DNA of 64,000 nt from Haliclona indistincta (taxonomy: Eukaryota > Porifera > Demospongiae > Haplosclerida > Chalinidae), in NCBI GenBank assembly GCA_964017065.1, contig OZ024789.1:6080191-6144190 (forward strand), in the 5' to 3' direction. Under the pieces are notes generated by a model. The model saw nothing but the letters and a program-made list of their open reading frames with translations, did no database searches and had not been told where the DNA came from. Below are positions 37,276-49,500 of this stretch, piece by piece; position 1 is the stretch's first letter; every line of letters starts with the position of its first letter. The position numbers and the translations under genes are program-made.

Positions 37276-38432
37276 CTACAGACAAGTTACCATAATCTAG
37301 CAATCTGAGGGGCAGTGGAGAATACACACAATGAACCACATTGTAAACTTTGCTAAAGCATAAAAACAACACGTTTCATGAATCAAAATGGACAAAATCA
37401 CGCACGCACGGCAATAAACAAATAAAGCTATTTGAAAGGCAGGCAAGAAAATCAAAGTGCTTCAAAATAACGTGGCACTATTTGGTCAGTTATATATCTC
37501 AATGCAAAGTCGTAATGCTGACTTGAAAGAATTTTTCTCATGAAGTTCAATCATTCCCACCATCTCTCTCTGACTTTGGCAAGCTTCATTCTCCAAATAC
37601 GAAGTGAAGTGTCTTGAAGAACCTGAGGAATTAAAATGTTAAAATCTTAATTAAGGGTCAACAATTTATTAAAAGTCGGACGACAGCGGCCATTTTGTTG
37701 TTTTTTTACACCTACAAAAACATTTTGGGTGGCTCCCCCTCCGATGATAATTAGTATAGCCTTAGTAATCCTCATGCTAAATTTGGGGCTTTTATCCACC
37801 CGGTAACAATAATTTCACTAAGCCACCTGACTATTAGTGTTACCTTGCCATTCCAGTGCATTTATACGTAGTATTGTAAGCTGAGAAAATATTACAGCAA
37901 TCCCAGTTTGACAGCCTCTCAACAAACAGCTATACACTGCAAAAATACCTTGCATGAAGGCAATAATAATAGTAGTACATTACTCTTGTACCTTGATTGA
38001 TGAGAGACTTGACCAAGAGTGAAAACATGTTGCTAATCTATACAACAGTAGTGTCGTTATTAACATGGCATGCATCTAATAAAGCTACTCTCACCTGAGT
38101 GATAAATCTGAGAAAGAGTGGATGCTAATATCAGGCAAAGGTATTTATAGACGAGATCAGTAAATGACAGTATAATCAGTAGACTCTGTCTTCAGTAATA
38201 TCCGGCTAGCTAGCTCTTTCATTATCTCTCAGCTGAGCATGTAAACATTCTTGAGAGATTCTATATAGATATTCATACCGATCAATCACAGTAATAACAC
38301 TACCTTGATGAGTTGCCTAGTGTCTACATCCTATCCACAACCTGGATCATCAAATTTGATCCTGTAAAATTGATGCATACACGGAAGCATTATGCACTGG
38401 TGTTCACAATAAATTTACAGCTAGCACTAGCA

Positions 38433-39100
38433 TAGTCTAGCGCGCTATGACCCTCTACCGCGAAAGAAAAAGGGGAGGGGCCAAGCGCGGTAGAGGGTCT
38501 AGCCAAACTCACAAGATGATTAGTTTCATTACCCGAATTTCGGGTAATGTTATTCACGGTATTATTACGTCAACATACTTCCTCTGTCACCGAATAAACA
38601 TGGCAGCCGTTCTTGCATAGTGTAGAAATGCAATCGACACGCTGTAACGAGCTACTACAGTGCAATAACGCCATTGCACGCTCTCTCTGGGCTATCAAAT
38701 CTTGCGCCTCTTCGGAAAGACGTTGTTAGTGCAGTTCTCGGTGGAAGAGAGACTTTCTTCGACTCAGGCGTGGTATGGCAAGTCTCTAGTCTTTATGATA
38801 TTACCATGGGGTGCCTAGTTCACTTTGGAGGCTGTGGGATACGAGCCTGCTGCAAACCGCTTCTGCAAATCGTCGTAGAAGCGCAGTACCTGCAGATCGC
38901 TGCCATCATTTGTCGTAGCGCGTTCACGTGACAATTGCAAATTACGTCTGTTGACGTAATAATTACCGTGAATATAGTTAACCGAAATTCGGGTAATGAA
39001 GTCAGAACTAATTATCTTGCGAGTTTGGCTAGACCCTCTCCCGCATCTGACCCGCCCCCTTTTTTTCTTTTGCGGGAGAGGGTCATAGCGCGCTAGACTA
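38433..39100. mobile_element. Element with 9-bp target duplication and nested palindrome
   Basis: Termini tagtctagcgcgctatgacc and complement are flanked by gcactagca on both sides. The homologous site near 62,765 (gctagcacttgcacaagagc) is empty. Nine-bp duplications are usual for Mutator-like elements. Inside lies a second inverted pair (acccgaatttcgggtaat at about 38,531 and 38,982), suggesting nesting. An 85-codon frame (38,674-38,931) has no recognised domain. Confidence 0.75.
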
Positions 39101-39502
39101 GCACTAGCACAAGAGCTGTGATATACATTATCACGCTTTACAGGTTGATACTTTCAGAGGTCACGTGCATCTGGCGCACGTGAGCAAGTCTACGACCACA
39201 TGGTCTACAAACCAGCCGTTTGTGAGGCGAACCATGGCTGGCAAGGAGACCAAGCAGACTAATCAACCCATTTTCAACTCCCGAGGCACGTGTAGGTGGT
39301 TTTTGAGCTATTCAAACTTGATACAAACCTAATAATCATGCACGGCGTGCACACAACCATTACGAGTCCGGCACTCAACAAATACACTGCCAGTTTACAA
39401 TACGTTGAGCGTGCACACTAACCATGATTCTTGTAGTTCACGAGCGCTTAGCCAGCCTGGAAATGGTAGTCGTGTTCAGCCGCCATTTTTCGTCCTACAT
39501 GT

Positions 39503-39565
39503 AGTCTCGCGGGGCCCGACGGATTTCGCGCCGTTCAGGAGATCCGTCGAGCCCCGCGAGACCTT
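39503..39565. repeat. GC-rich hairpin, first copy
   Basis: gtctcgcggggcccgacgga pairs with its near-complement across a short centre (about 60 bp in all). The same hairpin lies at 63,162-63,222. It could be a tiny foldback element or a structured regulatory site. Confidence 0.6.
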
Positions 39566-40439
39566 GAAACTGCACTATCGCTAATCAATGCGGAATCAGT
39601 ACTGAAACTAATCGAGCATGATACATACTGTTGCCTATCAGGCACGTCGTCAGTTTCAACACTGTATCAGTAATCACTTCTTAATGAGATAAGCTTATCG
39701 CAAGCTACAGTACTGTATATATCAATATTGCTATCGAGGAGCAGGTATCAGGAAAAAAATTAACAACACTGATTCAATAATTATTGGATATTTTTGGTTG
39801 CGTACTGGTGAGGTTGACACACAACTCTCACCCCTTCCTATTTTTCTCTCTGGAATGTAGATCGTTTCTATGATCTTTATTGCCCAGTGGGAGTCATGTC
39901 ACTTCCCTTGGAATATCCAGATATACCACAGGAAGTCACATGATTTCCTGTGGAATAGGAAATCATGTGACTACCTGTGGAATATCTGAAATATACCACT
40001 GGCGGTGCCTTTGAAAATAAGGCTTCCTACGGTACAATGCAAGTTATAATTACGTCTGTATGTCATTTTGTTTGTCTTATCTTCTCTCGTAGCTAACTCA
40101 CATTATTTTATTCAGTTTTGTTGTGTTATTGTTCAATTCTATTATACTATTGCTAGTGTGTCTAACACTGTGCTACTATCTCTCTTACTGTGCTGATATG
40201 CATTATAGTATCATTGACTAATTTCCTGTTCATTTTAACAATCTTTAATTTGCTCAGACCCATGGTTGCTATTTTAGACACATTCCATTTCAAAGTAACA
40301 GAAGAGCATCAAGACAGTGAACCACCAGCTGAGCATGGTCAATGCATGAGTTCTATCTTTGCTAGCACACTACCTCAGAGGATCCATTAGTGTCATTTAA
40401 CTTTTGCTAAGAGATACGACTCACTCACTCACTATAACT

Positions 40440-41055
40440 CACTCTCTCTTTCTCAGATAAATCTATTCAGTGTTAGATCACTTCTGTATACCAGCGGGAC
40501 TGTTAGCAGTACTGATGTGTGGACCAAGACACATCATAACTGTTGTCCATGCAACTATTGCAGTCACCACTTTTTGTTGTATTGTTAATATTCATCAATT
40601 TGATTATTATTGTGTAGTTAGTTGGTGTAAGTTCTTACTCCTCACAGCACTCTAGTTCAACAACAATTCCCGCGCATTTTTCATAATGTCAATGTATTCC
40701 AATTAGCTCTCACCCAGACACACCTATCCAGCATGCTAATCGTTCTCCATCTCTTTACTACCGTACCTGCAGTACTACTCTACTATCTACCACAAGGACA
40801 GATACATATCCTTCTTCACTATATTATTATCTCTCAAGGCGGGTTTAGCGGCACAGCAGCAGCCTCACGAGTCACGAGAACTCTAAGTCTTGGTGTCAGG
40901 AGGGAAGCAGTGCATGCTAGATCAGTCTCGTTTGAACTACGTACTGTAGTTTGTAGCCTCTGTGTTGCCTTCTCTGCTGAAACACTACCTCAGACAATCA
41001 ACTAGACACGAGATTCATCACAGTATCATCAGGTACGCTTGCCTCTCTTTCTGTC
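40440..41055 (+). pseudogene. Relic of a ROCO 3' end inside the UTP20 fragment
   Basis: Sequence from tctcagataaatctattcag onward matches the last exon and 3' flank of ROCO copies 1 and 2 (4,141-4,360 and 22,211-22,420), continuing to caggtacgcttgcctctctt as in their downstream region. No death-domain exon precedes it. It marks a fourth, almost deleted, ROCO copy. Confidence 0.7.
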
Positions 41056-42199
41056 TGCATGATTCTCAGCTGTTTTTCGTTCTCTTATTCAATGCTGTGT
41101 TCTTATTCCTTGTTCAATCCAATCCTTGTGTGTTGTTCTAACATTGTTCATAAGTGTATTCAAACATCCTTTAATTTGCTTGCCTGATTTCAGTCGTAAC
41201 TTAGTATTTTGATATGTTCTTGTCTCAATTACTGCGTGTCAGTCTCACTGACTCATTTCATACTTGTTCTGACTATCTTTTGTTTTCTTTGCTCAGAGCC
41301 GTGGTTGCTATTTTAGACTGATTCCATTTCAAAGTAACAGAAGATCATCAAGACAGTGAACCACCAGCTGAGCAACAAGAGGAGGAAGAAGACAATACAA
41401 TGGAGCTGACTACCTCAGAGGATCCACTCCACTATACTCAACACCATCCTACCTTGTCTGGAGTCAAGTCTTACTAAAGAGGTACTAACTATAGAATCTC
41501 AATTTAGTACTTGTACTATAGCAGCCGTTGAAACCTAGTTTTCGACTTCTAGCTAGTGTGCCTTTTCATATGTGAACCAAAGTGAAAAATACTGAACTAT
41601 TATTAATGATGTGTGATCTGTTTGTAGTCAGAGTACAAGTTTACTCATCACAAGGCTGCAGAGGTGAATGAAGAGGCTGAGATGCTGAGGGTACTAGTTG
41701 CTATGGTACTAGTGACTAAGCTCCTCCTCACTCTACCTGAGTCCTCTCTCCATGATGCCTATCTACCAGTGTAAGTGAGTATGTGACAGTGTGTATATGT
41801 GATGGTGTACGTGTGTAGGTTGTTGTTGAAGGTGTGTAAGACGCTCAAGAATCGTAGTCGTGATGTGAGAGCTGTTGCTAGAGACACACTGCTGAAGATG
41901 GCTCGCTCTCTGGGCCCACGCTATCTGCAGTTGACTGTGAAAGAGCTAAAGGAATCTTGAACAAGAGGCTATCAGGTGAGAGAGATAGTCAATCTTTGTA
42001 GAAATAATTTAGCAGTCAAAGTTTTATGAATTTGAAATTGTATTTTCTTAGCTTCATGTACTGGCGTACACTATCCATCACTTGCTGGAGGGACTCAGCC
42101 TCATTCTGAAACCAGGAGACTTGGACTCGAGCCTAGACCTCTTCATCCAGGTATTGTCATGACATTATTTTTCGTCAGCTCTATCTCCTTCCTCTCTCA

Positions 42200-42291
42200 T
42201 TCACTCCCTCCCTCCCTCTCTCTCTCTCTCTTCCTCCCTCTCTCTCCCCCCCTCTCTCTCTCTCTCCCTCCCTCACACACTCCCTCTCTCC

Positions 42292-42362
<71 letters not shown>
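42200..42362. repeat. (CT)n microsatellite
   Basis: CT-rich tract ending in a pure (CT)n run, directly forming the polypyrimidine tract before the UTP20 exon at 42,365. Confidence 0.95.
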
Positions 42363-42566
42363 AGATGTTGGATGATGTGTTTGGCACACCAGCTGAGGAG
42401 AGGGAAGCAGTAGTGTTCAAGGTTCCTGAAAGCCACTCTGTACAAAGATTGAACTCATTTAAGCTACTGGCTCGTTTTCTCTCACCCTAGCTCTCTGTTG
42501 CCTTCTCTACTAGAACCAGTCAAAGAGGTGTGTGTGTGTGTGTGTGTGCGGGTGTGTGTGTGGGTG

Positions 42567-42885
42567 CCCTGGTGGTTCAACTGGTAGAGTCCTGGGTTTA
42601 TGACCCAGAGGACACTGGTTCGAATCCCAGGGCAGGAGGAAAAAAAGAACAACAAAAAACATCACAAGTACTCCAGCCCACCCATCTGTAAAACGGGTAC
42701 CTGGTCTTGTACTGCATGGGGGAGCAAAGCACACCGACTGTGTCTCATTGTACCACTAATGGTACTGGTGGGACTACAGGGTGCCCACACCGGCAGTGCG
42801 AGGCATGGTTGGTACCTCCTGCGAGTTCCTTGCCCGGGCTCCAGGAGTGCTCATAGCACCGGCACATCGTACCTGCTTAGTAACT
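42567..42885 (+). mobile_element. tRNA-derived SINE, plus orientation
   Basis: Head gccctggtggttcaactggt with A-box and, 45 bp on, ggttcgaatcccagg with B-box; body and tail match the minus-strand copy at 9,505-9,823. Inserted next to a (GT)n tract, within the UTP20 fragment. The shared CA/GT neighbour in both copies suggests either a target preference or a dinucleotide tract belonging to the element. Confidence 0.78.
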
Positions 42886-43582
42886 GTAGTGGAAGGCCTG
42901 GGTACGAGGCTAGATCTAGCTTGTAATATCTGTTGCTGTCAGGACCAAGAGAAGAACAGCACTTCAGGTATACACTACTGATAAAATTTAGTCTTAACTG
43001 CTCAAAAATTAAAAATAACAATTTATTTTATCATACAAATTTTGCATAATTTATTTGTGAACTATTAAGATTTTTTCTTTCTAATAGTACTGCACTAACA
43101 ATACTTTACCAGTGAAGTCACTAGTGGCTCCTCATTCTTCTCATCTCTCCTCACTGCAGGCAGTCACTAATCCAGAGAGAAGCGTGAGATGCAAGCATCG
43201 TAAACACTTGCTAAAGTGGGAAGCTAGGAAGAGGAAAAGTGTTTGTAAACCAGCTGCTCAGGCTCACTATAGTCCATTCTTAGTGAAGAGAGTCAAACAA
43301 TAATAGTGTGTTAGTGTGATCATCTGATGATATGATGTGATGATCAGTCAATTGATCGAGTTGATTGTGATGGTTTGGTACTGAGTGTTCCAACAGAGAC
43401 TGCACTGTCAGCTGATAGTAGGTGGAGCTCATCTAGTAATGAGATTCACAACATTAATGAATTTAGTTTAGCTCCACCCATTCCTGTGGGATTACGTTTA
43501 CGTATATTCTTCTCTGGTTCTGATCTTGATCTTGATTGTGGTCGCCGTTACATGCTGATACTGTGTGACTACCTCTTGAGAT

Positions 43583-46500
43583 ATGGCGACTCCTCAGCGT
43601 GAGTAGGCATGTTTTGTCTAGATACCAACTGTTAACTATTTTCTTACTCTTCACAGCGAACGACAGGTACGAGCCTGATGCTCGTGATGGACACCGAACC
43701 ATTTGTGTTGGTAGTAACGTGTATATGTGGGCTGGAGGGGTGGACGGTATGCCAGAGGTACACGACAGTAATGAAAAGAGACGGTTCTTATCCTGTGTGG
43801 AGGTGTTTCATTCTGAGAGAGGAGACTGGACACGTCAGCCAACAAGTGGAGCTCCTCCACTGGGACGGTGGGTGGATATGGCTGTACTGCAGTGGGTGAT
43901 GTACTCCACTTCTTTGGTGGTTACTGTAAACATGATTACTGCTATCATAACAGTATTCACGCATTGAGCACATCGTCCCTTCACTGGGTGGAGTTATCAC
44001 CCACCACATCAGAGGGTGGGCCACCGATGAGAAAGGGTTACTGTGGTACAGTAGCATTTAAGGATGGTGAGGAGGACATCTTGTACATAGTAGCAGGGTT
44101 TGGTCCTACTCCGTCATATCATCAGCCTGGAGCACAGTATGAAGCTGTCGATGATCGAGTCAGATGCAATGAGCAGCACATGTTCTCACTGAGTACAAGT
44201 GAGTGATACTGTACATACATGTACTATAAGTGTTGGAACAGTTTACTAATGTATGTAGAGATAGTGCTTGTGTACTAGCTCAGTTTGTCTATCATTATTA
44301 TCACTATGATAGTAAAAGAATGAGTAATACAAATGTATATTGTACATGTACGTTGTACCATTGAGTGGTATTATACCAGTAGTAGTGAGAGATGATGTCA
44401 TCACCTCCTGCAGGAGAGTGGAGCTCACCAAACATTACTGGACAGCCACCTCTTCCATTGTCCGCTTTCACACTTACTCCAGTGGGTGACAGAAAAGCTG
44501 CACTGCTTGGTGGTTATGGTGGACCAGTAGCCTTCAGTGATGACCTGTTGATAGTTGAGCTGAGTAGAGATACTGTGGTGAGTGTTATGAGGATTGTGTG
44601 ATAGTGTGGGTTATACATTGATCAATGGTTATCCCAACTCAAAACACTATTCTACTGTATACAGTAGAGGGCAATAAAAAATTAACGCATTGATTGTCGT
44701 TCTACAATAGTAATGCATATTTCTAATAGTCTGAACGGTGAATTCTTCGTAACAGTAGATGAAACCTGGTATTAACGCTAGTCATACGATTGAGCAAGTA
44801 CGCTCCCTGGTACACCTCGTGTCTGTGTTAGATGATTGTGACACCAAGAGTACGTTTACTATGGAAGATACAGCTAAGTGTGGGCTCCGTTGAGCACTAG
44901 ACAAGCGTCGTCTATTGCTAAAACCGAATAGTTCACAATGGAGAATGCGTTGTAGATCAAAGCAGGAGCGCTGAGTACTGGCTTACTGAGTTCAAAATTG
45001 CCTGAATTCAAAAGTAAATACAAAATGAGATGAATTATTCTTGTTTCTGGGACAGTAGCAACCTCCGTCCGGGACGCTGGACACAGGCAGAAAATCTGTG
45101 ACTGTCCTCGATGTTTCGGGACAGTTGACACCTGTGCAAAGTCGGGCGTAGGAGTGAGCTCAATATTCACGAATAATTTTATGAAATTTAGGAAGAATTT
45201 TCAAAGCCTCACCCCAAAGTAAATCATAATTCAAATTTTATGTAATACAAGACTAAAGGAGTGTATTCTGATAGACAGTACAGTGCATTACACGTAGAAA
45301 CATCAATGATCTTCCAGTACAATGGTCACCAAGCTACAAATACAAGAACTGTGTTGCTGTATTGTGTCAATTATGATCATAAAAGCTTTCTTTTTGAGAA
45401 TAATAGCGATAATTTTGGGACCAATGCATGAGAATAATGGGTGAGAAGTTCCGGAAAGAATAATAGACAGAGTTTGAAGAATAATGTGCTCAACCCTATA
45501 GCTATAGTCAGGTGTTGGCACAAGAAAAGACTGGACGTATTGGACAATGGCATTTAGTACACACAAAAGTGCATTATGGCAACAAATCCTGACTGATCAC
45601 GAGGTAAAGAGTCTGATTTACAGAATGCATTGATTGGAATATGCCAAAAAGCACTCGAGGTACTCTAGCTGTTCTTGAGCTATAATATTTTGGACGACCT
45701 CTGTGACCACTTGTCAATGGAAGAGCAAACCCACAACCAGCATCAGGAAGTTTGTTAAGATCCTCTAGGATCCTGTTAGGTTGCCTAATAGAGGATGCAT
45801 GATCGACCTCGTGTAGTATGATCGATCTCATCTGGTTTGCAAACAGTCTTGGTCCTTCTGTTACCGGCCTCATTTGATTTGCAACCGACCTCATAAATTA
45901 TTTGTGCAATCTTATAAGAGCAACCGAATTTTGACACTAACTTCACGCCATGGTATGAGAACTGTAAATATGCAATCGATCTGCAATCGTAGAAACGACA
46001 ATGATGAACGTTTAGTTTTATTGTCCCATACTGTACATACAAATAGCAGCATATTGTGTACAGTGTAATCACATACACTATTGCTAACACATCATGTTAT
46101 GTGCTGTGAGCATGTCTGTTATAAAGTGATAGCCCAGGATGAGTCTGCTCTTCCTCTTACCAGCACTGGACCAGGATCAACAAACCTATCAACCGATCAG
46201 TGGAATGGCCTGAGAGGAGATGGAGTCATGCTACCACATGTGTGAGTGGTCCACTACTAGTGATAGTGGGAGGGCTGAGTGGGGGTGGTACTATCAGTGA
46301 CTGTTGGATTGGTGACCTAACTACAAACCAGTGGAAGAAGGTATAGTGTTTGTATCTTAGACACTTTCAATTAAGATTGGTTTGATACTGTATATATACA
46401 TTCTTCAGCTATCTCTCCCTGACTCTGTGACTAAACGACTCGGCCACTCACTTTCAGCTCTACAACTATCACCACACAGTGTGTTACTGGTAATATTTGG

Positions 46501-49500
46501 TGGACAGAGACGAGCTGGTTCTGATAATCTATCCCACACTGCCCTCATTGAATTGAGTGAGTACTATCAATGTATTGTCCATGCAGTACAGCAGCTATAG
46601 TGACAGACACTGGGCAGTGGTACAGGTATACTGCTGACATGACAGCTCCTTTCTCCCATGCAGTCCTGCAGGAAGATGGTGGGCAGTGGGTGGTGGGTAG
46701 GATATTAGAGGGAGCAGCCTTGGAAGACAAGAGAGTGTACCAGCAGATGTACCGGGAGATGATACAATACAATGGTCAGTTCAAATTATTTATTTACACT
46801 TGTTATGTAAAGCAATTTTTATAATTTTTCAGATGCCAAGGCGTCACTGGGAATAACAGTCATCATGAATATCACCAACATTGGTACCCAGGGCTATCCC
46901 GGCACAGGAAAAACATCAATTCTTGACCTCGCCATGGGGAAAGAGCCAGCCCCTCAAAGGAACAGTACCGGCTGTATTGATCCACCCTCTCGCTACATGC
47001 TGATCAATAGTGAAGCTGATTCCAGTGCAGCACAAGTGGAGTGGGAGAACGTCACTACAGACAAGATGTTTGAAATGGTTTGTGGAGCAGTAAAGAAGAC
47101 CATTGAGGAAAGTCCATTGGACAAGGCTCTGGTCCATTCAGACAAGCCTGCACTACCAATAGCAATAGACACTAGCTCACTTGCTGCAAACGACGCTGCT
47201 GCAGAGTATGACCCAACTCCTGTTGGCAATGAACTGGTCCCTCCTACACCACCACCACCACTAGCAGCAGCAGTAGCAGGCAGTGCTAATCAGATACCAG
47301 CAGCAGCTGAGCCTTCTCTTGATCCTTATTCTCCAGTGGCTAACGTTGGCTTTACTTGGTTTCCTGATCTGCTCAAAGAACTGTACAGCAGCAGAAGTTC
47401 TGGTGTAATCTTCAACTCCCACTGGATGATGGTGACTGATTGTGGTGGCCAACCACCATTTCTGGATGCAGCCGCTCTTTTCCTTCGAAACAGCTGTCTT
47501 CAAATCTTTCCTCTCAAACTCAACGAGCCCTTGAGCAAAATAGCAGAGTTTTCTTATTTCTTTCGTGGCAAGTCTGCCGACTGTGATCAATTTGATGTGT
47601 TGTTGAGAAATCAACAGATAATGGAGACTCTAGCCAAGTCTACAACTTCTATTCAGCCGCCATACACACCGTCAGCAACTGAGTGTCCAAAGGGAGCTAA
47701 ATTCACAATCGTGGGCACATTTGAAGACGAGGCACATCATTGCAGTGAAACAGTAGCAGAGAAAGAGACGATTCTCAAACAAGTCGTCGAACCGTACAAA
47801 GCATTCCGAGTGCAGCTGGGTAGCAAGGTGATCCTGCCTATCAATGCCGTCGCCATGGACACCGAGACCAAGAAGGAGCGGACAGAGTCAGCAAAGAAAC
47901 TTCGACGGCTTTTGAAAAAGGCAAATGTGACAATGAAAGTAGAGGTAAAGCTGCGCTGGTTTGGGTTTCTCCTGAGCATGCTGACTATAGCTGAAAAGGA
48001 TGGTAAAGCCATACTCACACTTAGTGAGTGCTATAGACTCGGAGACTCTCTTGAGATGGACAAATCAGAGACCATGAAAGCAATCCAGTTTTTCCACGAT
48101 ATCAGCCTCATCATGCATTTTGATACTCCGAAGCTCAGAGACTCTGTCATCATCGACACCAAACCAGTGCTCAACAAGCTCTCTCGACTAATCACTCTCT
48201 CGTTTCTGAATGAAGATTTCCTTGCTGAGCACTACGAGGACATTGTCCTTCCTAATGGAGCCAAGGAACTACTCCAGCACCACGGGCGCTTCACCCGGTC
48301 CACACTGGAGTCATGTGTTGAGTTCTCTGAGTCCATTCCATTGCAATTCTTTGTGGACATTTTAGAGCACGTAAAGATAGTGGCTGCGATTGACCAAACA
48401 TCAGAGTATTTTATGCCTTGCGCTCTACCCTGTGCTACTGAAATGTCTGACTCCTCCCATCCATGGGTGATTAGACTGAGAGTAAGACGAGGGGTCGACA
48501 AAGAGTATGTTCCTATCCCAGTGGGTTATTTACCAGCCATTCTAGTATTCCTTCTCACTATGTTCCCGTACCACTTTTCTTTAAATCGACACCAGAGGCA
48601 ATATCGAAATAAGATCAAGTTGGATTATGGTCCTGGAGGAGTGGTCTGTTTAGTGGAGCGCCATCTTCAACTGGAGGTGCACTATTCTTGCAGCAGCATC
48701 AAGAAGCTTCGTAAGGAGTGCAAAATCATTCGAAATCACGTTTTGGAGTCGATACGTTTGACAGAAGAAAAGCTCCACATCAGAGAAGGTGCCATCACCA
48801 AGGTGGACTCTTTCCTATGCTCCTGTGGTGAGGGCAGCAGGGCCCAGCACATCTGTGCCTACAACCCTGAGACACTGATTGTGGAATGTGAGGAGACAAG
48901 AGAAGTGTTTGTATTGGAAGCTCATCATCAGCTGTGGCTAGGTGTGTTGTGATGTAGTCTCTGATGATACATGTGATAATTGTATTGATGTAGGAGCAGC
49001 AATGGAGAGCACTGCACACTCTATTCACTGCAGTGACGACACCAGTGACAGTCATGAGCTACCACCACTAGCAGCAGTAGCAGAAGGTGAGCACTGTATA
49101 CTGGTGTGGCTAGGTCAACCTCAGCTGGTATTATGTGGTATCATGATAATACAGAGAGTGTGTGATCATGATCAGCTTGTGATGATGGATAGTGACTAGT
49201 AAACAGTGTTTACAATAGTAGTCATGTATCATTAGGTACTGTATTACCATATATGGTTGGTAAACATGTAATGTGTTTGTATGTACTACCACTATCTCTT
49301 ACTATACTAACAGTGGTTTATCACAACAGCTCTCTCATGTCATAGTTTGTATTCTAGTGTTGCAGTAATTTCCATTATACATTGCATTGTATTGCATGCT
49401 TGATAGTAGTATATCTCTCAGTTAGGTATTAGCAATGGCGTATAGAGAAAGAGGGCATGCAACTGTCAATTACTCCCGTAAGATAGCGAAGTACTTATTG

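Larger units (their letters stand above)
37430..40250. other. Unidentified duplicated segment (first copy)
   Basis: Closely matches 61,780-63,930. It may hold minus-strand exons: one at about 38,322-38,362 in the first copy reads IKFDDPGCGYDVDT with a TTTTACAG acceptor and AAG/gtag donor, but I recognise no family. On plus, aaccATGGCTGGCAAGGAG near 39,230 has a good Kozak context, but its frame ends within 20 codons in the second copy. I do not call a gene. The first copy carries a nested transposon at 38,433-39,100. Confidence 0.45.
40257..43303 (+). pseudogene. UTP20: UTP20 fragment (small-subunit processome component 20), degraded
   Basis: Exon-like pieces at 40,257-40,362, 41,297-41,479, 41,628-41,770, 41,819-41,975, 42,052-42,150, 42,365-42,490 and 43,160-43,303. 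Readings include VVAILD...FHFKVTE, NTILPCLESSLTK, VLLLKVCKTLKNRSRDVRA, LGPRYLQLTVKELK, LHVLAYTIHHLLEGL and the basic C-terminus AVTNPERSV...KRK. These follow the order of human UTP20 in the late-middle part, then jump to its last ~50 residues, so several hundred residues are missing. TGA stops interrupt at 41,319-41,321 (after VVAILD) and 41,958-41,960 (where Leu precedes TRGYQ). UTP20 is a HEAT-repeat nucleolar protein needed for 18S rRNA processing. The piece at 40,257 duplicates the start of the 41,297 exon and is separated from it by a ROCO 3' relic. Confidence 0.75.

Noticed and set aside
42197..42445. Arg-Glu-rich minus-strand frame
   Set aside because: Translation of the (CT)n microsatellite.
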